Shown piece by piece: positions 8,692 through 16,555 of a stretch of 64,000 bases of DNA. The stretch spans positions 115,144-179,143 of the forward strand of contig JACZJC010000078.1 in NCBI GenBank assembly GCA_014860745.1, in the 5' to 3' direction. Position 1 is the stretch's first letter. The number at the start of each line of letters is the position of its first letter. Both the position numbers and the translations under genes were made by a program. The notes under the pieces were generated by a model, which searched no databases, was not told where the DNA came from, and worked only from the letters and a program-made list of their open reading frames with translations. The DNA is from Anaerolineales bacterium. Lineage in GTDB: Bacteria > Chloroflexota > Anaerolineae > Anaerolineales > Villigracilaceae.

Positions 8692-10449
8692 CTACGCCAG
8701 TACTTCTTCCATGCCGGTTTGCAGCAGTTGGTAAAAACGCGAGTTCGGGTCAGCAGCTAATTGTTTGCGGTTACCATATTCGCTCAAATTGCCCTTTTCT
8801 AAAATCATGATCTCGTCGGCGCGGTGGATCGTATCGAGCCGGTGTGCGATGATGATGGCCGTGCGGTTTTTCAGCAACTTATCTATCGCGCGTTCGAGTC
8901 TCTGCTCGGTGGCGGGATCAAGACGGGATGAAGCCTCGTCCAGGATCACGAGACCCGGATTCCGCAGGAAGACTCTTGTAAAAGCGAGCAATTGCGCCTC
9001 ACCCGCGGACAATGATCTTGATCCTGTGTCGAGTTCAGTGTCCAAGCCTTTGGGTTGACTCTGCAACCAGTCGCTGAGTTCAAGTTCTTCGAGGGTGGCG
9101 ATGATCATTTCATCGGGTATGGAACGGTCGAAGAAGGTCAGGTTGTCACGGATGCTGGCGCGGAATAATTGCACATCCTGCGTGACAATGGCGATGTTCT
9201 TCCGCAAAGATTGAAGATGCGCATTCTGCAAATCTGAGTGGTTGATTTTTATGCTTCCAGAATTAACATCGTACAATCGGAAAATCAACCGCCCAAGGGT
9301 GGTTTTTCCGCTGCCGGTGCGGCCGAGCAGCCCAAGAACGGAACCAGCTTTCAGGTCAAAGGAGAGGCGGGTAAGGACTGAGTCATTTCCGTTGTACGAG
9401 AAGGTCACGTCATCAAAGGTCAATGCGAGCGGGCGTGACTCGATTTCCAAGCCAGCGTCATTGACCATTTCCACTTTGAAGTTGCGGAATTCTGTCAGGC
9501 GTTCGACACATGCGCCGATGGTTTGAAAACTTTCGATCTCGTGTGTCATAGCCCAGAACGGCTCTTCCAACAAGCTGATGTAATGCACAAAAAGGTAGAC
9601 CGTGCCGATAGTGACGAGACCGGCAGAGAAAAGCCAGTATCCGCTGGTGATGGCAAGCAGGGTGCCTGTCGTGAGGGCGAAGCCCATGGCGTTTTCGATG
9701 ATCCAGCGTTTGAAATGCGCCTTGCGGTTGTGCCCGAGGATGATGCTTTGGTGGCGGAACAATTCGCGGATGGAAAAGTCCACCGCGCCGCTGGAGCGGA
9801 TGTCTTCGGTACCGGAGAGTTGTTCTTCCACAAAGCCGTATAGATTCGCCTCCGCCTCGCGCCGCGCTTTTTGGTGGGGGACAGCGATATCCTTAAGCCG
9901 GCCAAGAATCCCGATGGTGAGAACCGAGTAGGCCGTGAATGCCAGACCGGCGCGCCAGTCTTCGATGAAGAGGGCGATAAGAATTCCGACGAGCAACAAT
10001 CCATTTGCGATAAGGTTTAGTGCAAATTGGGAAAAGAATGTTGCAAGTTCGGTTACGTCGCCGTCGATGCGCTCGATCAATTCGCCCGGGGTGTGGTCGT
10101 TATGGAATTTCATGTCGAGATGAAGGGCATGTTCTGCCAGCTCTGCGCGCAGATCGTTGGTTGCGGTCCAGGCTACGTTTTCGCCGAGATAGGTCACACT
10201 GACTGCAACCGCCTGCTGAATCAATGCAATGCTGATAAATGCAATCGCTGTCCAGGTGAGGGTTTGAAGCGCTTCTCCAGCCAGCGCAGAATCGATGAAC
10301 TTGCGCATGATCTGCGGAGCGAAAATCCGCAAGCCGATACTGCCGAAGAGGAGAGTGGCAAGCAGAACAAAACGTCCCTTTTGCGGACGGATATGGTCGG
10401 AAAGCAGGTCCCAGTAGGATTTGAATGAGAGGTTCATGGTTGTATCCAT
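8692..10449 (-). CDS. ABC exporter half-transporter with catalytic Walker B
   Basis: A 585-residue ABC half-exporter: six membrane helices (about residues 20-310) followed by an ATPase domain with Walker A GRTGSGKTT and Walker B LVILDEASS, which keeps the catalytic Glu. Its signature motif is degenerate (LSAGEAQ instead of LSGGQ). Together with the next gene, which has LSGGQ but lacks the Glu, it would form one active and one degenerate site, as in heterodimeric multidrug exporters. It is the first structural gene after a leader peptide and terminator at 10481-10604, so its transcription is probably attenuated. The ATG at 10449 has no clear Shine-Dalgarno; an ATG four codons later is possible. 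Confidence 0.9.
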   Translation of the reverse strand: MDTTMNLSFKSYWDLLSDHIRPQKGRFVLLATLLFGSIGLRIFAPQIMRKFIDSALAGEALQTLTWTAIAFISIALIQQAVAVSVTYLGENVAWTATNDLRAELAEHALHLDMKFHNDHTPGELIERIDGDVTELATFFSQFALNLIANGLLLVGILIALFIEDWRAGLAFTAYSVLTIGILGRLKDIAVPHQKARREAEANLYGFVEEQLSGTEDIRSSGAVDFSIRELFRHQSIILGHNRKAHFKRWIIENAMGFALTTGTLLAITSGYWLFSAGLVTIGTVYLFVHYISLLEEPFWAMTHEIESFQTIGACVERLTEFRNFKVEMVNDAGLEIESRPLALTFDDVTFSYNGNDSVLTRLSFDLKAGSVLGLLGRTGSGKTTLGRLIFRLYDVNSGSIKINHSDLQNAHLQSLRKNIAIVTQDVQLFRASIRDNLTFFDRSIPDEMIIATLEELELSDWLQSQPKGLDTELDTGSRSLSAGEAQLLAFTRVFLRNPGLVILDEASSRLDPATEQRLERAIDKLLKNRTAIIIAHRLDTIHRADEIMILEKGNLSEYGNRKQLAADPNSRFYQLLQTGMEEVLA

Positions 10450-10480
10450 TATTTGCAGGGTCGCGATTACATTAATAAAT

Positions 10481-10510
10481 AAAAAAACACGGCGCAGGCG
10501 CGCCGTGTTT
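10481..10510 (-). terminator. Intrinsic terminator between leader peptide and ABC operon
   Basis: Read on the minus strand, AAACACGGCGC and GCGCCGTGTTT are fully complementary (11 bp) with a four-base loop, followed by seven T residues. It lies after the leader peptide and about 30 bases before the first ABC gene, where a terminator would block expression unless prevented from folding. Confidence 0.9.
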
Positions 10511-10615
10511 GCATAGACACAGAATTGGACCGTTAACGGTCAACAGGCGCGCTTCGAGAAGGGATGAATTTTTTGCAGGCTGTTGCAATACGAGTCAAGT
10601 TCATTTGAAGCGCGC
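10498..10615 (-). promoter_or_regulatory. Transcription attenuator with mutually exclusive pairings
   Basis: On the minus strand four segments can pair alternately. Segment 1 (10607-10615, GCGCGCTTC) overlaps the leader's ribosome binding site. Segment 2 (10546-10555, GAAGCGCGCC) lies at leader codons 17-20 and pairs with segment 1 over nine bases. Segment 3 (10498-10504, GGCGCGC) is part of the first terminator arm and pairs with segment 2 over seven G/C bases. Segment 4 is the second terminator arm. A ribosome stalled early in the leader would cover segment 1 and allow 2:3, preventing termination; full translation would cover segment 2 and allow the terminator. The pairings are seen; the mechanism is inferred. 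Confidence 0.75.
10533..10604 (-). CDS. Putative 23-residue regulatory leader peptide of the ABC operon
   Basis: A small open frame, ATG at 10604 to TAA at 10535-10533, starting MNLTRIATACKKF and ending SAPVDR. It has a strong ribosome binding site (AAAGGAG, 10 bases before the ATG), a promoter just upstream, and a perfect intrinsic terminator just downstream. The first ABC gene begins about 85 bases after its stop codon. The arrangement matches ribosome-mediated attenuation of heterodimeric multidrug exporters such as the B. subtilis bmrB leader in front of bmrCD, although the peptide sequences need not resemble each other. The palindrome GACCGTTAACGGTC (10528-10541) overlaps the stop codon. 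There is no run of one amino acid, so antibiotic-induced stalling is more likely than amino acid sensing. Confidence 0.75.
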   Translation of the reverse strand: MNLTRIATACKKFIPSRSAPVDR

Positions 10616-10645
10616 TCCTTTCTTTTGGAATTTAATTACCGTTGC

Positions 10646-10675
10646 AGTTTACAACAAAAGCGCGCGGCTTGTCAA
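10646..10675 (-). promoter_or_regulatory. Predicted sigma-70-type promoter of the leader/ABC operon
   Basis: On the minus strand a perfect TTGACA (10675-10670) is followed 18 bases later by TAAACT (10651-10646), a fair -10 element. The leader ribosome binding site starts about 25 bases downstream. Three GANTC sequences (10678, 10693 and 10698) lie directly upstream of the -35 element. Confidence 0.6.
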
Positions 10676-10774
10676 GAGAATCGATGTCACGTGATTCGAG
10701 TCATCGGATTTCGTTGATGTTTGTCCTCCCGTGCAAAATATTATTCGGACTACAATAGAAGTATCGGAGGCTGC

Positions 10775-12466
10775 ATGCGAACCATACTTTTACGCGCGCG
10801 TTATTGGCGGATCGTTCTATTTTTTTTCCGTGTTGTTTTGAATGTCGTTTTTTGGGACATTTTCCTTCGCAGGGTCGGGCTCGGATTTCTTGTGCGCAGC
10901 ACCCGCCCCGCGCGGTTTCGCCGCATTGCTACTCGATTCCGCGCCCTGGCCATTCGGCTCGGCGGCGTAATGATCAAGGTGGGGCAGTTTCTTTCGGCGC
11001 GGTTGGATGTCCTTCCGCCGGAAATCACCGACGAGTTGACTGGATTGCAGGATGAAGTTCCGCCTGTGGAGTTTGACTCCGTCCGCCTCCTGGCTGAAGC
11101 TGAGCTTGGTTCGCCACTGCAAACATTTTTCGCGTCTTTCGAAGAGACTCCGCTTGCCGCCGCATCGTTGGGACAGGTCCACCGGGCGCGTTTACATCCG
11201 CAGGAATCTGGGGAGCTTGGCTTTGAAAAAGTGGTTGTGAAGATTTTACGTCCGCAGATCGAGCAGGTCGTTGCAGTGGATATGTCTGCGCTGCGGGTGG
11301 TGGGTGGATGGCTGCAGCATTACCGTCCTGTCAGTGACCGCGCTGATGTCTCTGCCATTGTGGAGGAATTTGCGGCAACCATTCAGGAAGAAATGGATTA
11401 TTTGTCAGAAGGGAAAAATGCAGAAGTTTTTGCGGCCAGTTTTCAGGGCGATGAGAGCGTGCACGTCCCGCATGTGGTTTGGAAGCATACAACCCGGCGC
11501 GTGCTCGTGCTGGAGGATGTCTTTGCGATCAAGGTCACGGATTATGACGCGATCACGGCGGCAGGGATCGACCGCGCCGAAGTTGCGCGACGGTTATTTG
11601 CCGTGTATTTGAAACAAATTTTTGAAGATGGATTCTTCCATGCCGACCCGCACCCTGGAAATCTATTTATCACTCCGCAGGCTGGGAAGAATGAAGATGG
11701 CTCGACGGCGTGGAAGTTGACCTTTGTGGATTTTGGAATGGTTGGGCGCATGCCGGAGAATTTGATCGAGGGTTTGAGGGAGGCCGCCATTGCCGTCGGT
11801 TTGCAGGATTCGTCGCGTCTGATCAAGGCTTATCAAATTTTGGGTGTGCTGCGTCCAGGCGCGAATGTGAAATTGCTGGAGGAGGCCAGCGCGCAGGTCT
11901 TTGACCGTTTTTGGGGAATGAACATGAACGAACTTCGCAGTATCCGTCACGACGAAATGATGAAGTTTGGGCTGCAGTTCCGCGAATTACTCTTTAATAT
12001 GCCGTTCCAGCTGCCTGAAAATCTGTTACTGCTTGGCCGGACAATGGGAATTCTTTCAGGGATGTGCACGGGTTTGTATGCGGAATTTAATCTATGGCAG
12101 CAGCTTGCGCCTTACGCAAAAAAACTTGCGGAAGGGGAGGGCGGCTCGAGCTGGGATGTGTTTTTCGACGAGGCGGGGGAATTCTTCAAGGTCCTGCTGG
12201 CCATCCCCGGCAGGACGGAACGCGTGCTGGGCCGGGTCGAACGCGGTGAGTTGAATGTGCAAATGCCGATGGTCAATATTCAGGTCAGTTTTCTGGAACG
12301 TTCGATCAACCGGCTGACCGGCGGGGTCATCTTTCTTGCCTTGGTGGTTTCAGGAACAATGCTGATCAATTCCAATCAAACGCTTGCTCAAGTGATGTTT
12401 GGCGGGGCGGCTTTGTCGCTGGCTTATATTCTCTTTTTTGCGCGCGGGCATCGCCCCTGGAGATAA
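10775..12466 (+). CDS. UbiB/ABC1 (AarF) family atypical protein kinase
   Basis: A 563-residue member of the UbiB/ADCK family, involved in isoprenoid quinone or lipid metabolism in other organisms. The start at 10775 is chosen because GGAGG lies five bases ahead. Diagnostic motifs are GVMIKVGQFLSAR (KxGQ), the alanine-rich loop AAASLGQVHRA, FFHADPHPGN and VDFGM. Two hydrophobic helices at the C-terminus (about residues 500-555) anchor it to the membrane, as in other members. A short hydrophobic stretch is also near the N-terminus. It is divergent from the leader/ABC operon. Its substrate in bacteria that make menaquinone is unknown; menA and ubiE-type genes lie 25 kb away. Confidence 0.9.
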   Translation: MRTILLRARYWRIVLFFFRVVLNVVFWDIFLRRVGLGFLVRSTRPARFRRIATRFRALAIRLGGVMIKVGQFLSARLDVLPPEITDELTGLQDEVPPVEFDSVRLLAEAELGSPLQTFFASFEETPLAAASLGQVHRARLHPQESGELGFEKVVVKILRPQIEQVVAVDMSALRVVGGWLQHYRPVSDRADVSAIVEEFAATIQEEMDYLSEGKNAEVFAASFQGDESVHVPHVVWKHTTRRVLVLEDVFAIKVTDYDAITAAGIDRAEVARRLFAVYLKQIFEDGFFHADPHPGNLFITPQAGKNEDGSTAWKLTFVDFGMVGRMPENLIEGLREAAIAVGLQDSSRLIKAYQILGVLRPGANVKLLEEASAQVFDRFWGMNMNELRSIRHDEMMKFGLQFRELLFNMPFQLPENLLLLGRTMGILSGMCTGLYAEFNLWQQLAPYAKKLAEGEGGSSWDVFFDEAGEFFKVLLAIPGRTERVLGRVERGELNVQMPMVNIQVSFLERSINRLTGGVIFLALVVSGTMLINSNQTLAQVMFGGAALSLAYILFFARGHRPWR

Positions 12467-12495
12467 AAAACACCCAGCAGGCCAACTGCCGGGCG
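12465..12495 (-). terminator. Terminator after the small minus-strand gene
   Basis: On the minus strand CCCGGCAG and CTGCTGGG form an eight-pair stem (one G-U) with a five-base loop, followed by TG and six T residues. It follows the stop codon of the 73-residue gene and lies at the 3' end of the convergent UbiB-family gene. Confidence 0.7.
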
Positions 12496-12502
12496 TCATC
12501 TA

Positions 12503-12724
12503 TTAGGCCGTTTTGCCTTTTTCTTCCGTCTTTTCAATTGCAGCGTCGATCATGCTGCGGAAGGCCTTGAGCATTTCTGTGCGGGCGGCGCGGCGGTGCT
12601 GCAAAAAGCCGGGCGGCAGGATGGTTTCCATGCTTTTGCGCATCTCTTCGCGCGCAGCCTTCATATGCTCCAACGCTTCGGCTGGAAGCTTGTCTTTTAT
12701 CGATTTACGTTTCGAGTCGGTCAT
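12503..12724 (-). CDS. Small helical protein of unknown function
   Basis: A 73-residue charged protein, not recognised. It is rich in Lys, Arg, Glu, Ala and Met and is predicted to be two helices: EALEHMKAAREEMRKSMETI and AARTEMLKAFRSMIDAAIEK, joined by LPPGFLQHRR. The two halves share the pattern xAAR-EM-K, which suggests an internal duplication. A strong ribosome binding site (AAGGAG) precedes the ATG and a terminator follows, so it appears to be a real monocistronic gene. There is no membrane segment or signal peptide. Confidence 0.65.
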   Translation of the reverse strand: MTDSKRKSIKDKLPAEALEHMKAAREEMRKSMETILPPGFLQHRRAARTEMLKAFRSMIDAAIEKTEEKGKTA

Positions 12725-12823
12725 GGGTCACTCCTTGTCTAATACAATTATAGCACTTGCGAACAAGGTTTCTCCAAAAACTCATCCCTGTTCATCTCCG
12801 TCCATTTGTGGTTAATTAATGAT

Positions 12824-14425
12824 ATGAAACTTGTCACCGCACCACAAATGCGTGCAATCGAAAAAGAGGCCGATTCCAAAGGGGTCTCCTACGCTCAGCT
12901 GATGCAGAACGCAGGCCGCGGCTTTGCGGAAATCGTCCATGCGCTTGGGCAGGAGAATGGCTGGGATGAAGTCACCGGGTTGGTTGGACCGGGCAATAAT
13001 GGCGGGGACGCTCTCGTTGCGCTTGCGTGGCTGGCGGAGGCAGGCTGGCGTACGCATGCCTATCTTGTGAACCGCAAGCAAAAGGGGGATGAACTGATCG
13101 CGCAATATTTGTCATTGGGGGGCGAGTTGGCCGAATCTTTGAATGACGAAAACAATGAATCTCTTGCAACATTGCTTAACCAGTCCGATGTGCTCGTGGA
13201 TGGTCTGCTTGGGACGGGAATCAAGCTTCCGTTGAAGAAAGAAGCGGCGCAAGTTCTCGGAGAAATCAATTTCATTCTGTCCGATTTGGAATTGCCGCCT
13301 TTCGTCGTCGCGGTGGATTGCCCTTCAGGCGTGGATTGTGATACCGGCGTAGCCGCCGATGAAACCATTCCTGCCGACCTTACCATCACCATGGCGGCGG
13401 CCAAGCAGGGATTGCTAAAACTGCCGGCGTTTGAGTATGTCGGCGAATTGCAGGTTGTTGATATTGGTCTGCCGGAAAAAATGGATTCCTGGATCGATAT
13501 TAAAACCGAAGCTGCAGATTGGGACATGGTGGCCGCGCTCCTGCCGGAACGAAACCCCGCTTCACACAAAGGGACATTTGGTACGGCTTTCGTTGTGGCT
13601 GGTTCAACCTCTTATACTGGCGCGGCTTTATTGGCTGGCAAGGCCGCATATCGAATCGGGGCCGGGCTGGTGACATTGGCTGTCCCAGAGCCATTGCATG
13701 CCGCGCTTGCCGGTCACATCCCCGAAGCGACCTGGGTCCTGCTTCCTCACGAAAATGGATTTATTTCGGACCACGCCTCTGATAATGTGCTGCAAAATCT
13801 CCAAATGCTTCCATCCCCTTCCTCCGCCGCATGGACAGTTCTTCAAAACCTGGAGCGCGCCACTGCATTCTTGATAGGCCCCGGCCTTGGCGATAAATTA
13901 TCCACGCGTGCCTTCATCGAAGATTTGATTCCCTCCCTGAAAATTCCGATGGTTGTCGATGCGGACGGGTTGCGGCATTTAGCCGAGATCGGCGACTGGC
14001 ACAAAAAAATAATTGCGCCCGCAGTGCTCACTCCGCACCCGGGCGAAATGTCTGTGTTGACCGGGCTGCCGAAGGAAGAGATTCAATCCGATCGCGAAGG
14101 GATTGCAATTAAGTACGCCAATAAATGGGGTCACGTAGTTGTTCTGAAAGGCGCATTTACGGTGATCGCTTCTCCCAGTGGACAGTGCACGGTCATCCCG
14201 GTTGCCACTCCTGCCCTTGCCCATGCCGGCACGGGGGATGTGCTGGCTGGCCTTATTGTCGGTCTCCGTGCCCAGGGATTGGAAGGCTTCGATGCGGCGG
14301 TGGCGGGCGCGTTCATCCACGCGCAGGCGGGTTTATTGGCGGCGGAAACCCTCGGCACAACTGCCTCCGTTTTAGCCAGCGACATACTGGAGGTGATCCC
14401 GGAAGTGCTGGCAGGGTTGGAATAA
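12824..14425 (+). CDS. nnr: Bifunctional NAD(P)HX epimerase/dehydratase
   Basis: A 533-residue repair enzyme for hydrated NADH/NADPH. The N-terminal half is the YjeF epimerase (VGPGNNGGDALVAL, LLGTGIKLPL, VDCPSGVDCDTG). The C-terminal half is the ribokinase-like ADP/ATP-dependent dehydratase (HKGTFGTAFVVAGS, GPGLG, LTPHPGEMSVLTG, and HAGTGDVLAGLIVG with the catalytic Asp). The fusion and length are standard in bacteria. The start at 12824 (MKLVTAPQM) is chosen because the family begins there; no strong Shine-Dalgarno is visible. It is followed by a bidirectional terminator. Confidence 0.95.
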   Translation: MKLVTAPQMRAIEKEADSKGVSYAQLMQNAGRGFAEIVHALGQENGWDEVTGLVGPGNNGGDALVALAWLAEAGWRTHAYLVNRKQKGDELIAQYLSLGGELAESLNDENNESLATLLNQSDVLVDGLLGTGIKLPLKKEAAQVLGEINFILSDLELPPFVVAVDCPSGVDCDTGVAADETIPADLTITMAAAKQGLLKLPAFEYVGELQVVDIGLPEKMDSWIDIKTEAADWDMVAALLPERNPASHKGTFGTAFVVAGSTSYTGAALLAGKAAYRIGAGLVTLAVPEPLHAALAGHIPEATWVLLPHENGFISDHASDNVLQNLQMLPSPSSAAWTVLQNLERATAFLIGPGLGDKLSTRAFIEDLIPSLKIPMVVDADGLRHLAEIGDWHKKIIAPAVLTPHPGEMSVLTGLPKEEIQSDREGIAIKYANKWGHVVVLKGAFTVIASPSGQCTVIPVATPALAHAGTGDVLAGLIVGLRAQGLEGFDAAVAGAFIHAQAGLLAAETLGTTASVLASDILEVIPEVLAGLE

Positions 14426-14442
14426 GCTGCAATAAATTAAAT

Positions 14443-14479
14443 AAAAAAAGAAACTTTCTGAGAGGAAAGTTTCTTTTTT
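14443..14479. terminator. Bidirectional terminator between nnr and the SPFH gene
   Basis: The arms AAAGAAACTTTC and GAAAGTTTCTTT are fully complementary around a six-base loop, with an A-run on the left and a T-run on the right. It lies between convergent genes and can end both transcripts. Confidence 0.85.
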
Positions 14480-14491
14480 ATCACTAAAAGC

Positions 14492-15529
14492 TTAACTATT
14501 CATGAACGCTTCGAGATTATCCTTGCTGATACGGAAAGCCTTGCCAACCTTCTTCGCTTTCAAGCTTCCGTCCTTGATGGCCTCGAGAATATCATCCTCG
14601 GTAACCTTCATGAATTGGGCGGCTTCGGCGGGTGTCATGATATCGGGCATCTTTGCGCCAGCCGCGCCGCCGCTTCCGGGGGCCTGGAAACCGCCTTGCA
14701 AGGCTTGACCCATGATGTTACCGATCCCCATCCCGGCGCCAATGCCAGCCGTAAGGCCTGCACCGCCGCCTTCATTCTGAGCGGCATCGCGCATCGCGTC
14801 TGCGGCTTGCAGTTGAGTGTAGGTCGACATATCGAGCATGCCCATATCGCGCAGTTCCTGGGCTGATTTTTCGGAGGGCTTGAGATTCCCGATATAGAAT
14901 GTCTTAAGCGTTAGGCCAATTGCCTCGAAATCTTCTTTCGCCTTCGCGCGGACAGCCGCCCCAATTTCCTCGGTCAGTCCGATCATTTCCGGCACAGAAT
15001 TTTTCGCGGCAGTCTCGCCGAGGGCATCCTGCAATTTGGAGAGAAGCATGGTACGCAGGCGCTCCTCGATATCGGCGGTTCGATAGGTGTGCTGTACACC
15101 CACAATCTGCGTCACGAACTGCTGCGGGTCCTTCACCTGGAACGAGTAGGATCCAAATCCCTGCAATAAAGCCACACCCAGTCCCATGCCCGGGTTGCGG
15201 ACAATGATCGGTTGGGGAGTTCCCCATTTTTTATTTGCAAATTCCTTACGGGAAACAAAATACACTTCCGCGGGGAAGGGGGTGCGGTCGTTGAAGGCCT
15301 TGCCGATCCAATCGATCAGTTTTGGGATGTTGGCGGTTGCAATGGTGTGACGCCCCGGCTTGAACACATCCAGCGCAATTCCGTCACGGAAGAACACCGC
15401 ACTCTGGCTTTCACGCACGATCACCTGAGAACCAATTCGGTAATCGCCGATCCCCTCCTCCGGAAAGCGGTGAACGATCTCGTCACTCATTTCATTAGCA
15501 TATTCAATGACATCAAAAATCCTAGCCAT
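14492..15529 (-). CDS. SPFH-domain protein with C-terminal excisionase-like HTH
   Basis: A 345-residue protein. Residues 1-240 match the YdjI-type (virion core protein-like) SPFH family: VIVRESQSAVFFRDG, FKPGRHTI and a long helical segment ending in RAKAKEDFEAIGLTLKTFYI. A Gly/Ala-rich linker (about 255-295) follows. The last 50 residues, PAEAAQFMKVTEDDILEAIK then KVGKAFRISKDNLEAF, look like the helix-turn-helix found in excisionases (HTH_17). Related proteins often end in zinc ribbons instead, so this end is unusual. The start at 15529 is supported by AAGGAG ten bases upstream. Its role, perhaps in membrane organisation or stress, is unknown. Confidence 0.75.
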   Translation of the reverse strand: MARIFDVIEYANEMSDEIVHRFPEEGIGDYRIGSQVIVRESQSAVFFRDGIALDVFKPGRHTIATANIPKLIDWIGKAFNDRTPFPAEVYFVSRKEFANKKWGTPQPIIVRNPGMGLGVALLQGFGSYSFQVKDPQQFVTQIVGVQHTYRTADIEERLRTMLLSKLQDALGETAAKNSVPEMIGLTEEIGAAVRAKAKEDFEAIGLTLKTFYIGNLKPSEKSAQELRDMGMLDMSTYTQLQAADAMRDAAQNEGGGAGLTAGIGAGMGIGNIMGQALQGGFQAPGSGGAAGAKMPDIMTPAEAAQFMKVTEDDILEAIKDGSLKAKKVGKAFRISKDNLEAFMNS

Positions 15530-15722
15530 GTTTTTTCTCCTTATGTGAAATAACAATTAGATTATAGCCGAACGGACTTGCAGGTACAAGAACCGTTTCT
15601 CCTATTTTCGTCATCATGCCATTTTCTTTACGATTTCAAGCCTGATTCGTTTCATGGGCTTTCTTCATCCCAACGACTTTTCACTGCCGACCGGCAATCG
15701 CATCTTTCCCCGCTCTGGCCTG

Positions 15723-16517
15723 CTATGCTTTCATTGGCATTGCCGTTGCTTTAGCTTTGACCATCATCACCTCTGCCATGATGCTGACGGCGATCTCTTC
15801 GGGGGTTTCTGCCTGCAATTCAATGCCCATCGGCGAGCGGACTCGCGCGATCTTTTCATCAGAAACTCCCTTCTCCCTTAACGCCTTGACAGTGGTTGCC
15901 CAGCGGCGGCGCGAACCGATCACGCCGATGTAACCCGCGGTAGAGTCTAGTAGCGGGGAAAGCCCCGCCGAGTCCACGTTCGAGCCGCGCGTTGTCAATA
16001 TCAAGACGGTCCGTTTGTCAATTTTGATGTGATCTGTCAACTTATCCATCGTTATCGGATAATAGGCGTCCGCATCCGGGACAACCTCTGGCGTACAAAA
16101 TTCCGCGCGGTCATCGCAGACCGCCACGCGGTATCCCAGCCACTTTGCAAGATGGACAACTGCCTTGCCCACATGTCCCGCGCCAATGACAACCAGCAGC
16201 GGGGGAGGAAGGATCGGTTCCACAAACACCTCCACCTGGCCGCCGCATACGCCGGGGTCGCCGCGTGAAGGGTCAGCCATGTTGTAATGTAATAACCTAG
16301 ACTCGCCGTCTGTGATCGCCATCCATGCTTCGTCGAGCACGCGGTGTTCAAGGTCGCCGCCGCCTACCGTCCCAATGAATTTCCCATCTGGATACACAAG
16401 CATCTTGCTGCCCACATGCCGTGGTGTGGAGCCTTCGCTCTTCGTCACCGTACAAAGCGCGGCGGAGCCGTTATTTTTTTCGATTTCAGATAGGGCGTGG
16501 AAAATTGAATCAGTCAT
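15723..16517 (-). CDS. xdhC: XdhC-family molybdenum cofactor maturation protein
   Basis: A 264-residue protein of the XdhC/CoxI family, which binds molybdenum cofactor and helps insert the sulfido ligand into xanthine dehydrogenase-type enzymes. The N-terminal domain shows VTKSEGSTPRHVGSKMLV and GTVGGGDLEHRV. The C-terminal Rossmann-like domain shows VVIGAGHVGKAVVHLAKWLG and GVIGSRRRW. The final 15 residues are methionine- and alanine-rich. It is about 1.5 kb downstream of the XdhD-like hydroxylase on the same strand, separated by the pyrophosphatase gene, which suggests it matures that enzyme. Confidence 0.92.
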   Translation of the reverse strand: MTDSIFHALSEIEKNNGSAALCTVTKSEGSTPRHVGSKMLVYPDGKFIGTVGGGDLEHRVLDEAWMAITDGESRLLHYNMADPSRGDPGVCGGQVEVFVEPILPPPLLVVIGAGHVGKAVVHLAKWLGYRVAVCDDRAEFCTPEVVPDADAYYPITMDKLTDHIKIDKRTVLILTTRGSNVDSAGLSPLLDSTAGYIGVIGSRRRWATTVKALREKGVSDEKIARVRSPMGIELQAETPEEIAVSIMAEVMMVKAKATAMPMKA

Positions 16518-16555
16518 ATTTTTTCTTGGAGAATGAAATGCCTTAATAAAGAGTG

